Shown: piece by piece, positions 32,943-40,894 of the stretch
How positions within the stretch are numbered: the stretch's first letter is position 1
Layout: each line of letters begins with the position of its first letter
From: HGW-17 sp964516435
GTDB taxonomy: Bacteria > Myxococcota_A > Polyangia > HGW-17
Direction: 5' to 3'
Assembly: GCA_964516435.1 (NCBI GenBank)
Contig: CAZEZP010000025.1
Coordinates: 81,447-145,446 of the forward strand
DNA length: 64,000 bases
Made by a program: the position numbers and the translations under genes
Notes under the pieces: generated by a model
Told to the model about the DNA's origin: nothing
Databases searched by the model: none
Seen by the model: only the letters and a program-made list of their open reading frames with translations

Positions 32943-33679
32943 GACCGCGCCTCCGGCAGCGCGGATGCGATTTCATCCACGATTTCACGGGCGGCCTGCG
33001 CGGGATCGGCCGCATCCCGGATGGGCCGGCCCACCACGAGATGCGTCGCGCCGGCGGCGATGGCGCCCGCCGGTGTCGCGGTACGCTTCTGGTCCTGGAC
33101 GTCGTGGCCAGGGCGGATGCCCGGAATCACGCGGGCGAACCCCGATGGAACCCGGTCCTGCAATGCACCCACCTCCAGCGCCGAAGCCACCACGCCGCCA
33201 ACCCCGGCTTCGAGGCAAAGTTGCGTCCGGGAGATCACCAGTTCCTCCACCGTCCGGGAAAAGCCATCGCGGGCCAGATCCTCCGCCCCCAGCGAGGTGA
33301 GCACCGTCACCCCCAGCAGCGTGGGGCGGCAGGACAGTCCATCCGCGGCGGACTGCGCCTGGCGCAGCATTTCGAGGCCGCCGGAGGCGTGCACCGTGAT
33401 GAAGCGCAGGGGAAGCCCGTCCAGATTGCGGATGGCCCTGTGCACCGTGGCGGGAATGTCGTGCAGTTTGAGATCCAGGAACACCGGCAGGCCGAAGGCC
33501 GCCATGCGCTCCACGACCGCGCGGCCCTCGCGCAGGAACAGTTCCAGGCCGATTTTCCACATGCCCACGGAATCCTTGAGGATTTCTCCCAGAAGCACGG
33601 CCTCTTCTGCCGTCTGCACGTCCAGGGCGAAAATCAGGCGGCTTTTGGCCATTTCCCATGTTTCACGATTCGTCTGCAT
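32939..33679 (-). CDS. pyrF: Orotidine 5'-phosphate decarboxylase
   Basis: A 246-residue enzyme of UMP synthesis. The catalytic DLKLHDIP gives the D69-K71-D74 arrangement of group I OMP decarboxylases, and PGIRP and VVGRPI bind phosphate near the C terminus. AAAGGAG lies 8 bases before the start at 33679; a start at MAKSRL, nine residues in, is possible. It overlaps rlmB and follows the ABC/DUF4340 genes by 33 bp, an unusual mix of housekeeping and envelope genes. Confidence 0.94.
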   Translation of the reverse strand: MQTNRETWEMAKSRLIFALDVQTAEEAVLLGEILKDSVGMWKIGLELFLREGRAVVERMAAFGLPVFLDLKLHDIPATVHRAIRNLDGLPLRFITVHASGGLEMLRQAQSAADGLSCRPTLLGVTVLTSLGAEDLARDGFSRTVEELVISRTQLCLEAGVGGVVASALEVGALQDRVPSGFARVIPGIRPGHDVQDQKRTATPAGAIAAGATHLVVGRPIRDAADPAQAAREIVDEIASALPEARS

Positions 33680-33712
33680 GATGCGGCTCCTTTCATGCGG
33701 TCGCTTTCCGCA

Positions 33713-35161
33713 TTACTGGCGGATGCCCGGAACAGGCGTATTTTCGGGATCCTTCGGCTGCAGCATCCACCCTTCCCGATTGCGGCAGATTTCGGCGATG
33801 TGCTTGTCCATCACCTTGTAGACCCGGTCCGACCGGTCCGAAACGGTGGTGTAATGGAAGCGGTAGCCGCCGCGATCCACGGGGGTGGGCTTTCCCCAGG
33901 AAATCCGCACTCGCTGCATTTTTTTTCCTTTGTCCGGCAGGATGTCGAGTTCCAGAAAATCGCCGTCCACCTGCGGCATGAATTCCGCGGCCACCCCCAG
34001 GGGCGCTACCACGTCGGAAGCCGAGAGGTTGCCGGAATCGAGGAAGGCGAAGAATTCATCGAGCCTCGAGCGGGCCAGGGCGAATTCGCGCGTCGAAGAC
34101 TTCACCACGAAGATTCCGGAGGCGTCGCGGGCCATGTCCCACGAGAAATCCCCGCATTTGCCCCGCATGGCCTGCACGGCGGATTCCGGAACCTTCAGCA
34201 CCAGCGGGTCGGCCAGGTCCAGGGCATCGAGCAGCAGGACGTCCCGCAGCGTGTGGGAACGAACCAGCGGCACGTAGGAGAGGGGCTTCCATTCGCCGCC
34301 GGAATCGCGTTCCTCCACGCGCACCGGCACCCGTTCCTCGCTCGCCTCGTGGATGGAGAGACGCACGCCCCGTCCGCTGGCGAGGACCAACTCCACCTTC
34401 CCCAGGACCGGCGACGAAATCCGGGAGCCATCGCTTTCCACGGCATCGACCCGCAGATTCAAAAGGCGCGCCAGGGAACGCTTCACCCGTGAAGGGTGCC
34501 AGGTTCCCGGCGGCAATTGCGCCTTCACTTCACGCGAATCCCCCTCGAAGGCGAACCGGAAGGTCTCGCTTCCATCCGCCCTGAAAAGTGCCAGGGCGGC
34601 CACGTCCGGCTCGCGCGCGCCCACGATTTCCGGGCGCAGCCAGTCCGCGGCGTCCCGGACGAAAGCCTGCCGCACGGCGCCCCGGATCTGCCACACGTCG
34701 TTGGCGCCTTCCATCCGGAACAGCGTGTATTCCGAACTCTTTCCCAGGTGGAAATGCCACAGTTTCCGGCCTTCCTGGGACACTTCCACTTCCACGGACT
34801 GCCTTCCGGCCACCTTCTCGCGCTCGTGGATCTCGGGAGAACTCCCGATCACCAGGCCGAACTGGAACGTCTGCATCTTGCGCAGCAGGCTTTCCACCAG
34901 TTTGTCATTGGCTCTTCCCCTGAACGGCGCCTCCACATGCCATCCGTCCGCCTGCCGCTTGAGCACGAATTCTCCATAGCGGTTGCGCACGCGCATCGCA
35001 TCGGCCTTCTCCAGCGGACCCGCCGGCATGGGCACGGGCGGACGGACGCCGGCCTGCTGCAGCGTGGGCGGCTTCACATTCCTTGGCCAGAGAAAGAAGA
35101 TGCCGATGCCGGCGCCTGCCACCATCACCAGCGGCAACAACCATGTTTTCACCTTATCCAT
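33713..35161 (-). CDS. DUF4340 membrane-anchored protein of a Gld-type ABC system
   Basis: A 482-residue protein with one N-terminal membrane helix (residues 6-24) and a beta-rich periplasmic part made of repeated DUF4340-like units (for example GEFVLKRQADGWHV and KLWHFHLGKSSEYTLF). DUF4340 proteins usually accompany ABC permeases with GldG-like subunits, as here. Its start overlaps the stop of the permease gene by 8 bp, indicating translational coupling. It is probably the periplasmic partner of that transporter; substrate unknown. Confidence 0.83.
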   Translation of the reverse strand: MDKVKTWLLPLVMVAGAGIGIFFLWPRNVKPPTLQQAGVRPPVPMPAGPLEKADAMRVRNRYGEFVLKRQADGWHVEAPFRGRANDKLVESLLRKMQTFQFGLVIGSSPEIHEREKVAGRQSVEVEVSQEGRKLWHFHLGKSSEYTLFRMEGANDVWQIRGAVRQAFVRDAADWLRPEIVGAREPDVAALALFRADGSETFRFAFEGDSREVKAQLPPGTWHPSRVKRSLARLLNLRVDAVESDGSRISSPVLGKVELVLASGRGVRLSIHEASEERVPVRVEERDSGGEWKPLSYVPLVRSHTLRDVLLLDALDLADPLVLKVPESAVQAMRGKCGDFSWDMARDASGIFVVKSSTREFALARSRLDEFFAFLDSGNLSASDVVAPLGVAAEFMPQVDGDFLELDILPDKGKKMQRVRISWGKPTPVDRGGYRFHYTTVSDRSDRVYKVMDKHIAEICRNREGWMLQPKDPENTPVPGIRQ

Positions 35162-37322
35162 TTTTCCTGTTCCTCTGCTTTCGGCGGCGCAGCCCGTTCA
35201 CGACGGCCCCGATGGCCAGCAGCGCCAGCACGGGCGCCCCCACGGCCAGTCCCACCACGCCATGCAGGCCATCCGTCTTTTCCGTGTGCAGACGCTGCAG
35301 GCCGCGGCCCCGCATGCGCAGGTGCGCCAGTTGGTCGTCCTCCAGCAGGAAATCCATCACCTGCCGGAAGAAGATGGAATGCGTGTTCACGGTCTGGAAA
35401 TTGAAGTCGCGGAAGAGATCCGAATCGCCCAGCACCACGGCCCGCGTGCGCGGCGGATACGGCCCTCCGGGCGCCGCCTCCAGGAAGAGCCCCACTGGAA
35501 ACGCGCCGCGGTCCGGCGTCTGCGGCCAGTTCATGTCTTCCTCGTAGGCGCGCGCGTGGCGCCAGGACCCCGCATCGGTGCGCAGCGTGCGCACCACCGA
35601 AAACGGCCCCTTTTCCTTCATCTGCACCGTGGAAACGGTAAACGGCATGATGGTGAGCGAACGGGAGGCGTCCACCATGGGCATCAGCGGAAACGTCATC
35701 ACCTTGTCCGGGCGCACGCTCACCTGTGGCGCCGACAGCGAAAGCACCAGATCCTCTCCCAGTTCGATGCCCCACGCGCGCAGATGCCGGCCCAGCGAGG
35801 GATTGGGCACCCACTGGCGGGGAACGCCCCGGACCACGAGGTTGTTGCGCAGCATCATGCCATCGGCGAGCACCAGCACGGGCCGGCCCCGGCGCAAAAA
35901 TGCATCCACCTCGCCCCATGCCGCATCCGGGAAATCACGGATGGGCCCCGCCACCACCAGGATGGCCGCATCCGGCGGCACGCCATCCTTGCGCCGCACG
36001 AACTCGAACTCCTGGATAGTGGCGAAGAGACGGTCATAACCGCCGCGCGGGTCCTCGGGCGCCGTCGGGAATTCCCCGTGGTCCGCGGTGAAGACCACCT
36101 TGCGCTTCCCCGTGACGAGGCGCTTGAGCCGCGACGTGATCTCGTACTCGAGAAAACGCGTGTCCGTCGCATCGGGCAGGATCTGGGCGCTGTCGCCGAC
36201 GGCGATCGCCAGACCGAACGTGATGCGCTGCAACTCCATGGAGGAGGCCGTCTTGCGGCCGAATTCCATCTCCCCGATGCCATAGGACTTCGCCAGACGG
36301 GCGGCTTCCCCGTCCGCATCCGGGTGCAGGACGGCCGTCTTCACCCGGGGGGAGCGCACGCGGTATTCCTCCAGCAGCGTTTCCACGTCCTGCGCGGCCG
36401 GGCGCAACTGCGCCGGCAGGCGGGAAGAACGGAAAAACACGATCCGCACGTCCTTGGGCAGGCGGGAAAGCACGTCCACGCTCTCGCGGGAGAGGGAATG
36501 CAGGCCACCGGACGTGAGATCCAGACGCAGGGGGAAGCGCAGGGCCGCGAGGTAGGACAGCACGAGCACGAGCGCCAGAGTTGCCGGCTTCCAGGAAAGC
36601 CGCGGCAGAAGCCGCGAAAAACGCCAACTATCGAAGCCGCACGCCGCCAGAAACAGCCCCACGCACACGAACGTGAGAAAATAGGCCGCATCGGGAAGCC
36701 ACAGGATGCCCCGGGAGAAGTAGGCCATGTGCATTGAAAATGAAATCTGCAACAATGCATCCTGCAGCGCTTCCGGGGCCAGCGGCGCCAGGCGCTGGGG
36801 AATCCAGAAAGCGAACACCACCACGAAGGCCGTCAGGAAAGCGGCCGTCTGCGAGCGGGAATAAGAGCTGACGGCGAGCCCCACGGCGGCGAATGCCGCC
36901 CCCAGGCCGAACATTCCCAGGTTGGCCGACAGCAGTTGGCCGAAATCGAACTGTCCCCAGCCTGCGGCCTGCACCGACAGCGGCGTCATGAATCCGCCCG
37001 CCAGCGCCAGCAGGAGAATCAGCAGCACCACGGAAAAGCGCACGCCCACCACAGTCGACGGCCGCAGGGGAAGCAGCCGCACGAGGTCCAGTTCGTCTGC
37101 GCGATGCACGAGTTGGCCGCTGGTGACCGCCAGAATGAACAGCGCCAGCAGGATGGGAGCCAGTTGAAAATACGGCTCCAGCGTCACCACGCGCGCCTCC
37201 AGCAGCACGTTGAAAGCCAGAAGGCCGGAAAGCGCCCAGAATGCGACGAGCAGGACGTAGAGGGCCGGCCTCTGGAGCCAATCCAGGACTTCGCGCCGGA
37301 ACAGGGCCGTCCACTCACGCAT
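35154..37322 (-). CDS. ABC-2 permease fused to GldG-like auxiliary domain
   Basis: A 722-residue protein that joins two usual subunits. Residues 1-240 carry about six membrane helices of an ABC-2 permease (GldF-like: YVLLVAFWALSGLLAF, VVLLILLLALAGGF and so on). The remainder is a GldG-like periplasmic domain (VDVLSRLPKDVRIVFF, VVFTADHGEFP, VLVLADGMMLRNN) with a last helix near the C terminus. In Bacteroidetes GldA, GldF and GldG support gliding; similar sets in other phyla are uncharacterised. The start at 37322 follows AGGAGGT and overlaps the ATPase gene by 8 bp. Confidence 0.87.
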   Translation of the reverse strand: MREWTALFRREVLDWLQRPALYVLLVAFWALSGLLAFNVLLEARVVTLEPYFQLAPILLALFILAVTSGQLVHRADELDLVRLLPLRPSTVVGVRFSVVLLILLLALAGGFMTPLSVQAAGWGQFDFGQLLSANLGMFGLGAAFAAVGLAVSSYSRSQTAAFLTAFVVVFAFWIPQRLAPLAPEALQDALLQISFSMHMAYFSRGILWLPDAAYFLTFVCVGLFLAACGFDSWRFSRLLPRLSWKPATLALVLVLSYLAALRFPLRLDLTSGGLHSLSRESVDVLSRLPKDVRIVFFRSSRLPAQLRPAAQDVETLLEEYRVRSPRVKTAVLHPDADGEAARLAKSYGIGEMEFGRKTASSMELQRITFGLAIAVGDSAQILPDATDTRFLEYEITSRLKRLVTGKRKVVFTADHGEFPTAPEDPRGGYDRLFATIQEFEFVRRKDGVPPDAAILVVAGPIRDFPDAAWGEVDAFLRRGRPVLVLADGMMLRNNLVVRGVPRQWVPNPSLGRHLRAWGIELGEDLVLSLSAPQVSVRPDKVMTFPLMPMVDASRSLTIMPFTVSTVQMKEKGPFSVVRTLRTDAGSWRHARAYEEDMNWPQTPDRGAFPVGLFLEAAPGGPYPPRTRAVVLGDSDLFRDFNFQTVNTHSIFFRQVMDFLLEDDQLAHLRMRGRGLQRLHTEKTDGLHGVVGLAVGAPVLALLAIGAVVNGLRRRKQRNRKNG

Positions 37323-38052
37323 GGGACACCTCCTCGCCCAGCAGGGCCCGGCGCAGTTCGTCGTCCGGCGCCATCGGCCCGTCATACGTGAGTTTCCCGG
37401 CGGCGAGCACCAGCACGCGGTCCGCCAGTTCCCGCGCTTCCGAAAGCAGATGGGTGCTCAGCAGCACCGTGCGGGTCCGGGCCAACTGGCGCACCAGGTC
37501 GTGAAACGCCTCCTGCTGCTGCGGATCCAGGCCGGTCACGGGCTCGTCCAGGATCACGAAGCCGGGATCGTGCAGGAGGACCAGCGCCAATGCGGCCCGC
37601 TGCCGGTATCCGCGCGAGAAGCCGCCGGAAAGCCGGTGCAGGACATCTCCCAACTGCAGGGAATCGACCAGTTCCCGGCGGCGGCGCGCCAGCGAATCGC
37701 GGGACATTCCATGGACGGCCGCGAACAGTTCCATGTGCTCGTTCAGCGTCAGCGACGGATCGAGGAAGCTCTCCTCCGGCAGATAGCCGATCCTGCGGCG
37801 CACCTGCACGTCCTGGCGCAAGGGATCCATGCCGAACACGCGCACGGTTCCTCCATCGGGCGCGAGCAGGCCGGAAAGCAGGCGCATGGTGGTGGTCTTG
37901 CCGGCGCCGTTGAGTCCCAGCAAGGCCACGCACCCGCTTCCGTCCAGCGTAAAGGAGAGACCGGACAGAGCTTCGACGCGCCCGTAGCGCACACAGACGT
38001 CCTGCAGTTTCACGCAGGGGTCGGCAGAAGGTTCTTCCTGGTTTTCGATCAT
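37315..38052 (-). CDS. ABC transporter ATP-binding protein (GldA-like)
   Basis: A 245-residue ATPase: Walker A GLNGAGKT at 46-53, a Q-loop region at YLPEES, signature LSGGFSRGYRQR, Walker B VILDEPVTGLDP and switch histidine in STHLLSEA. It powers the adjacent fused permease. The ATG at 38052 is used; an upstream TTG at 38064 overlaps the previous stop. No ribosome site is evident, so translation probably depends on the upstream pseudokinase gene, which ends 8 bp before. Confidence 0.93.
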   Translation of the reverse strand: MIENQEEPSADPCVKLQDVCVRYGRVEALSGLSFTLDGSGCVALLGLNGAGKTTTMRLLSGLLAPDGGTVRVFGMDPLRQDVQVRRRIGYLPEESFLDPSLTLNEHMELFAAVHGMSRDSLARRRRELVDSLQLGDVLHRLSGGFSRGYRQRAALALVLLHDPGFVILDEPVTGLDPQQQEAFHDLVRQLARTRTVLLSTHLLSEARELADRVLVLAAGKLTYDGPMAPDDELRRALLGEEVSHA

Positions 38053-38060
38053 GACAAAAA

Positions 38061-39716
38061 TCAATACCGGATGGTGCCGGAACCGCTCAGGTCGGTGTCG
38101 AGCGTGGGAAACTCCAGTTGCCTGAGGATGCCGAAAGCGCAGGAGGCGATCTTTGGATCCGGTTTTCCCTCCAGCGTGGCGGAAACGTAGCGGATCCGTC
38201 CCTTCCGGCCGTCGATCTGGTAATTGATGAGCACCGTGCCCGTGGGCGGTATGCAGGCGCCAGAAATCTGCATGATGACATCACGGTTCACGATGGAATT
38301 GATGACGGAGCGGGGAAGCTCGAGGCTGTCGAGCGCATACACCTTGATTTCCTCGCCCGCATAGCCCCCGCCCGCGGAACCGCCGGAACCGCCCGATTTG
38401 GTGCGCTTCTTGCGCACGCCGGCCTTCATGCCGCCGCCGGAGGCATCCATGTCGGCCGCCGCATCCGTTTCCACGGCCACGTCCTGATCCCCGCCCAGCG
38501 ACCGCTTGCCGCGGCCCCCACTCTGGGAAGTGACGCTCTGGTACAGCACGATGGAGGCCGCCACGGCCGCAATGAGCACGATGCCCAGCACCACCGTGAG
38601 CTTGAGCGTGCGCGACTGGCGCTTTTCGGCCACCGTGGTCTGACGCTCGGCCTCCTCGCGCCGCTTGAGTTCCATGCGCCGCTGGTACTCGTGCACGAAA
38701 TCCGTGAAATCCGGATGCTGCAGGGCCTTCTTGCGCAGCCCGGTGGCGATCGTCACCACGATGTGATCCGGCAGGATTTCCTCGTCGCACAGTTTCTCGC
38801 GGATTTCCTGCCCGCTGTAGGGGCCATAATCGAGCCGCCCCTTCTGCACCATGTATTTCTTCTCGTCCTCGTCGTCGGCGAAGGTGCGCAGGAGGTCCAG
38901 CATCATCATGGACTTGCTGGCCTTCTTTCCGCCCAGAAGCGAGATGCGCAGCGCTTCCAGGAGCGCGCCCGCCGTGGCATGGCGCAGTTCCGGATCCGGC
39001 ATCAGGCCCAGTTGCAGCGCCTCCACCAGTTCCCGCGGCAAATCCGGCTTCAGGTCCGGCGTGCCGTCGGGCTGTGCCGGCCTGCCGGACAGCATTACGT
39101 GCGCTACCTGGGCGAGCGAATAGACATCGGCGCGGTGATCCGGCTTGGTTCGCGCATATTCCGGAGCCAAGAAAGGCTGATCCGCAGGCTCCAGGAAGAG
39201 CCTGGGGTCCATGTGGGCCGACAATGCGCACATCCACCCGAATTCCGACACCTTCACGCGGCCAACGGAACTGACATGGATGCAGCGCGGGTGGATGAAG
39301 CCATGGAAGAAGTTGTCCTGGAGCTCGTCGAGCATGGCGGCGATGGGCGTCACGATCCGTCGCACCGTGGCCGGCGGCGCGCCCACCGGAAACCGGCGGG
39401 AAATCAGTTCTGCGAGCGTCTGTCCCTCGGTCCAGGCCTGCGCCACGTACGGCATGCGCGTGGCGGCATCCAGCCCGCAGCCGAACACTTCGACCATATG
39501 TTTATGCACGACGCCCACCAGCGGCTGGGCAACGGAGAAAACCAGATCCACGCCTTCCCGGCGCACAGCGGCCACTTTGTCCAGGCACTGCAGATCCACG
39601 GCCCGCTGATCGGAAAGACGAACCGCCTTGTAACGCTCTCCCCACCTATTTGTACCGACGTATTGCAATACCTGGTATTGATTGGAAAGCGTAACACCAT
39701 TGTTGAGCTTGGGCAT
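38061..39716 (-). CDS. Pseudokinase with GYF_2-like domain, membrane helix and AgmX-like C terminus
   Basis: A 551-residue protein. Residues 10-270 have a protein-kinase fold but lack catalytic residues: the ATP lysine site reads AVDLQCLD, the HRD loop reads HPRCIHVSS and DFG reads SEFG. A GYF_2-like domain follows (KYMVQKGRLDYGPYSGQEI, about 310-350), then a coiled segment, one membrane helix at about 395-415, a Gly/Ser/Lys linker and an AgmX/PglI-like C-terminal domain (VLINYQIDGRKGRIRYVSAT). In myxobacteria AgmX-type proteins relate to motility and envelope machines. It heads the operon with the Gld-type ABC genes and may regulate or recruit that transporter. Confidence 0.8.
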   Translation of the reverse strand: MPKLNNGVTLSNQYQVLQYVGTNRWGERYKAVRLSDQRAVDLQCLDKVAAVRREGVDLVFSVAQPLVGVVHKHMVEVFGCGLDAATRMPYVAQAWTEGQTLAELISRRFPVGAPPATVRRIVTPIAAMLDELQDNFFHGFIHPRCIHVSSVGRVKVSEFGWMCALSAHMDPRLFLEPADQPFLAPEYARTKPDHRADVYSLAQVAHVMLSGRPAQPDGTPDLKPDLPRELVEALQLGLMPDPELRHATAGALLEALRISLLGGKKASKSMMMLDLLRTFADDEDEKKYMVQKGRLDYGPYSGQEIREKLCDEEILPDHIVVTIATGLRKKALQHPDFTDFVHEYQRRMELKRREEAERQTTVAEKRQSRTLKLTVVLGIVLIAAVAASIVLYQSVTSQSGGRGKRSLGGDQDVAVETDAAADMDASGGGMKAGVRKKRTKSGGSGGSAGGGYAGEEIKVYALDSLELPRSVINSIVNRDVIMQISGACIPPTGTVLINYQIDGRKGRIRYVSATLEGKPDPKIASCAFGILRQLEFPTLDTDLSGSGTIRY

Positions 39717-39851
39717 GTCCAGTCGATCCTGTCGGGCGCTCGCACCTCGCCCCGCGTAAAAAAGGACGCCCCCATTATTGCCGCCGCCCGCCGCGATGCA
39801 AGCTGAAAACACGGGTAGGGTTCGTGGAACTTAACTCATAATTTTCCAACA

Positions 39852-39879
39852 TTGATTTTCCTCCCGGATCGGCTACATT
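39852..39879 (+). promoter_or_regulatory. Promoter for the SGNH-like and TonB receptor genes
   Basis: TTGATT at 39852-39857, a 16-base spacer and TACATT at 39874-39879, 40 bases before the ATG at 39920. The divergent gene starts at 39716. Confidence 0.5.
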
Positions 39880-39919
39880 GCAGCGGCTCCCACACATGGG
39901 GAGACACGAGGATCTTTCC

Positions 39920-40882
39920 ATGCTTTCCCCCCGTTTTTTCGTCGTGTTCGTCCTGGCGGCGACCCTGCTCGTTTCCGTCGCCACCGTGGCCGCCAACGTG
40001 GCCATCGATTTCTACGGGCTGTTCGGGCCCGTGCGCGGCCGGCACATCGTGATGCACTTCAACGAGCGTTTCGAAAAGAACCTGCTCTCGCGCAAGTACG
40101 TGCCCGAAAACTTCGATGCGCTGCTCATCGGGCCTTCCACGTCCTTCAACATCGACACCCGGAACTGGACATCCTATAAAATTTATAATATGTCCATCCT
40201 GGCCGGCACCATTACCGAACTCAAGGCGTTGGTGGACAACTACCTGTCCGTACGCACACCCCGGCTCGTCATCATCGGCATGTACCCCTACATGCTCAAG
40301 GCTCACGGCATGAAGACCGAGTACATCTCCGACCGCGCCCTCTACGGGGTGCTCGGCTCCATGGACATCCTGAAAACCTACATCCTGTCCTGGTACCACG
40401 AGTCCACCGGTACCGGCACGTACAACGAATACGGCTATCACGAGTACGAGGAAGTACCGGTGGAAAAGGCCGAAGACGCCATCCGGGAAAAGGCTTCCGA
40501 TCCCGGATACCGCCAGGAACTGGCCATCGATTCCCTGGCTTGGATGGAATACCGGGAACTCATCGAGGAACTCGAACGGCGCGGCGCGCGCATCGTGCAG
40601 TACTATCACCCCATACCCCGGCCTGTTTACGAGGCGCACCGGGAGTTCTTCGATACGTACTACGAGTGGACCCGCCGGTTGCTCCCCGAAACGGCCGTGA
40701 GCATCAACTTCAATGCCCTGGAGTTTCACGATTTCACATCGAAAATCGACCACTACCAGGACGATTGCCACTTGAGCGGCAAGGGAGCGCAGAAACTCGG
40801 GGAAATCATCTATCGCAGCCTCCTGGACAACGTGGAACCACAATCCCTGGCGCCAAACCCTGAACAATCTCAGGATGAATAA
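39920..40882 (+). CDS. Membrane-anchored SGNH-like hydrolase, possible O-acetyl-type enzyme
   Basis: A 320-residue protein with an N-terminal membrane helix (residues 5-28) and an exported domain. LLIGPSTSFN resembles the first SGNH block with a nucleophile Ser, and DDCHLSGKG near residue 275 gives the Asp-x-x-His block, so a Ser/Asp/His set is plausible. Relatives include AlgX-like and acetylesterase proteins acting on polysaccharides. It is 12 bp ahead of a TonB receptor gene and probably co-transcribed. The in-frame upstream ATG at 39878 lacks a good ribosome site; the chosen start has CGAGGA. Confidence 0.68.
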   Translation: MLSPRFFVVFVLAATLLVSVATVAANVAIDFYGLFGPVRGRHIVMHFNERFEKNLLSRKYVPENFDALLIGPSTSFNIDTRNWTSYKIYNMSILAGTITELKALVDNYLSVRTPRLVIIGMYPYMLKAHGMKTEYISDRALYGVLGSMDILKTYILSWYHESTGTGTYNEYGYHEYEEVPVEKAEDAIREKASDPGYRQELAIDSLAWMEYRELIEELERRGARIVQYYHPIPRPVYEAHREFFDTYYEWTRRLLPETAVSINFNALEFHDFTSKIDHYQDDCHLSGKGAQKLGEIIYRSLLDNVEPQSLAPNPEQSQDE

Positions 40883-40894
40883 CAGGATGATACA

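Noticed and set aside
40860..40894. Cobalamin riboswitch before the TonB receptor
   Set aside because: The gap is 12 bases and belongs to an operon with the upstream gene; there is no room for a riboswitch.
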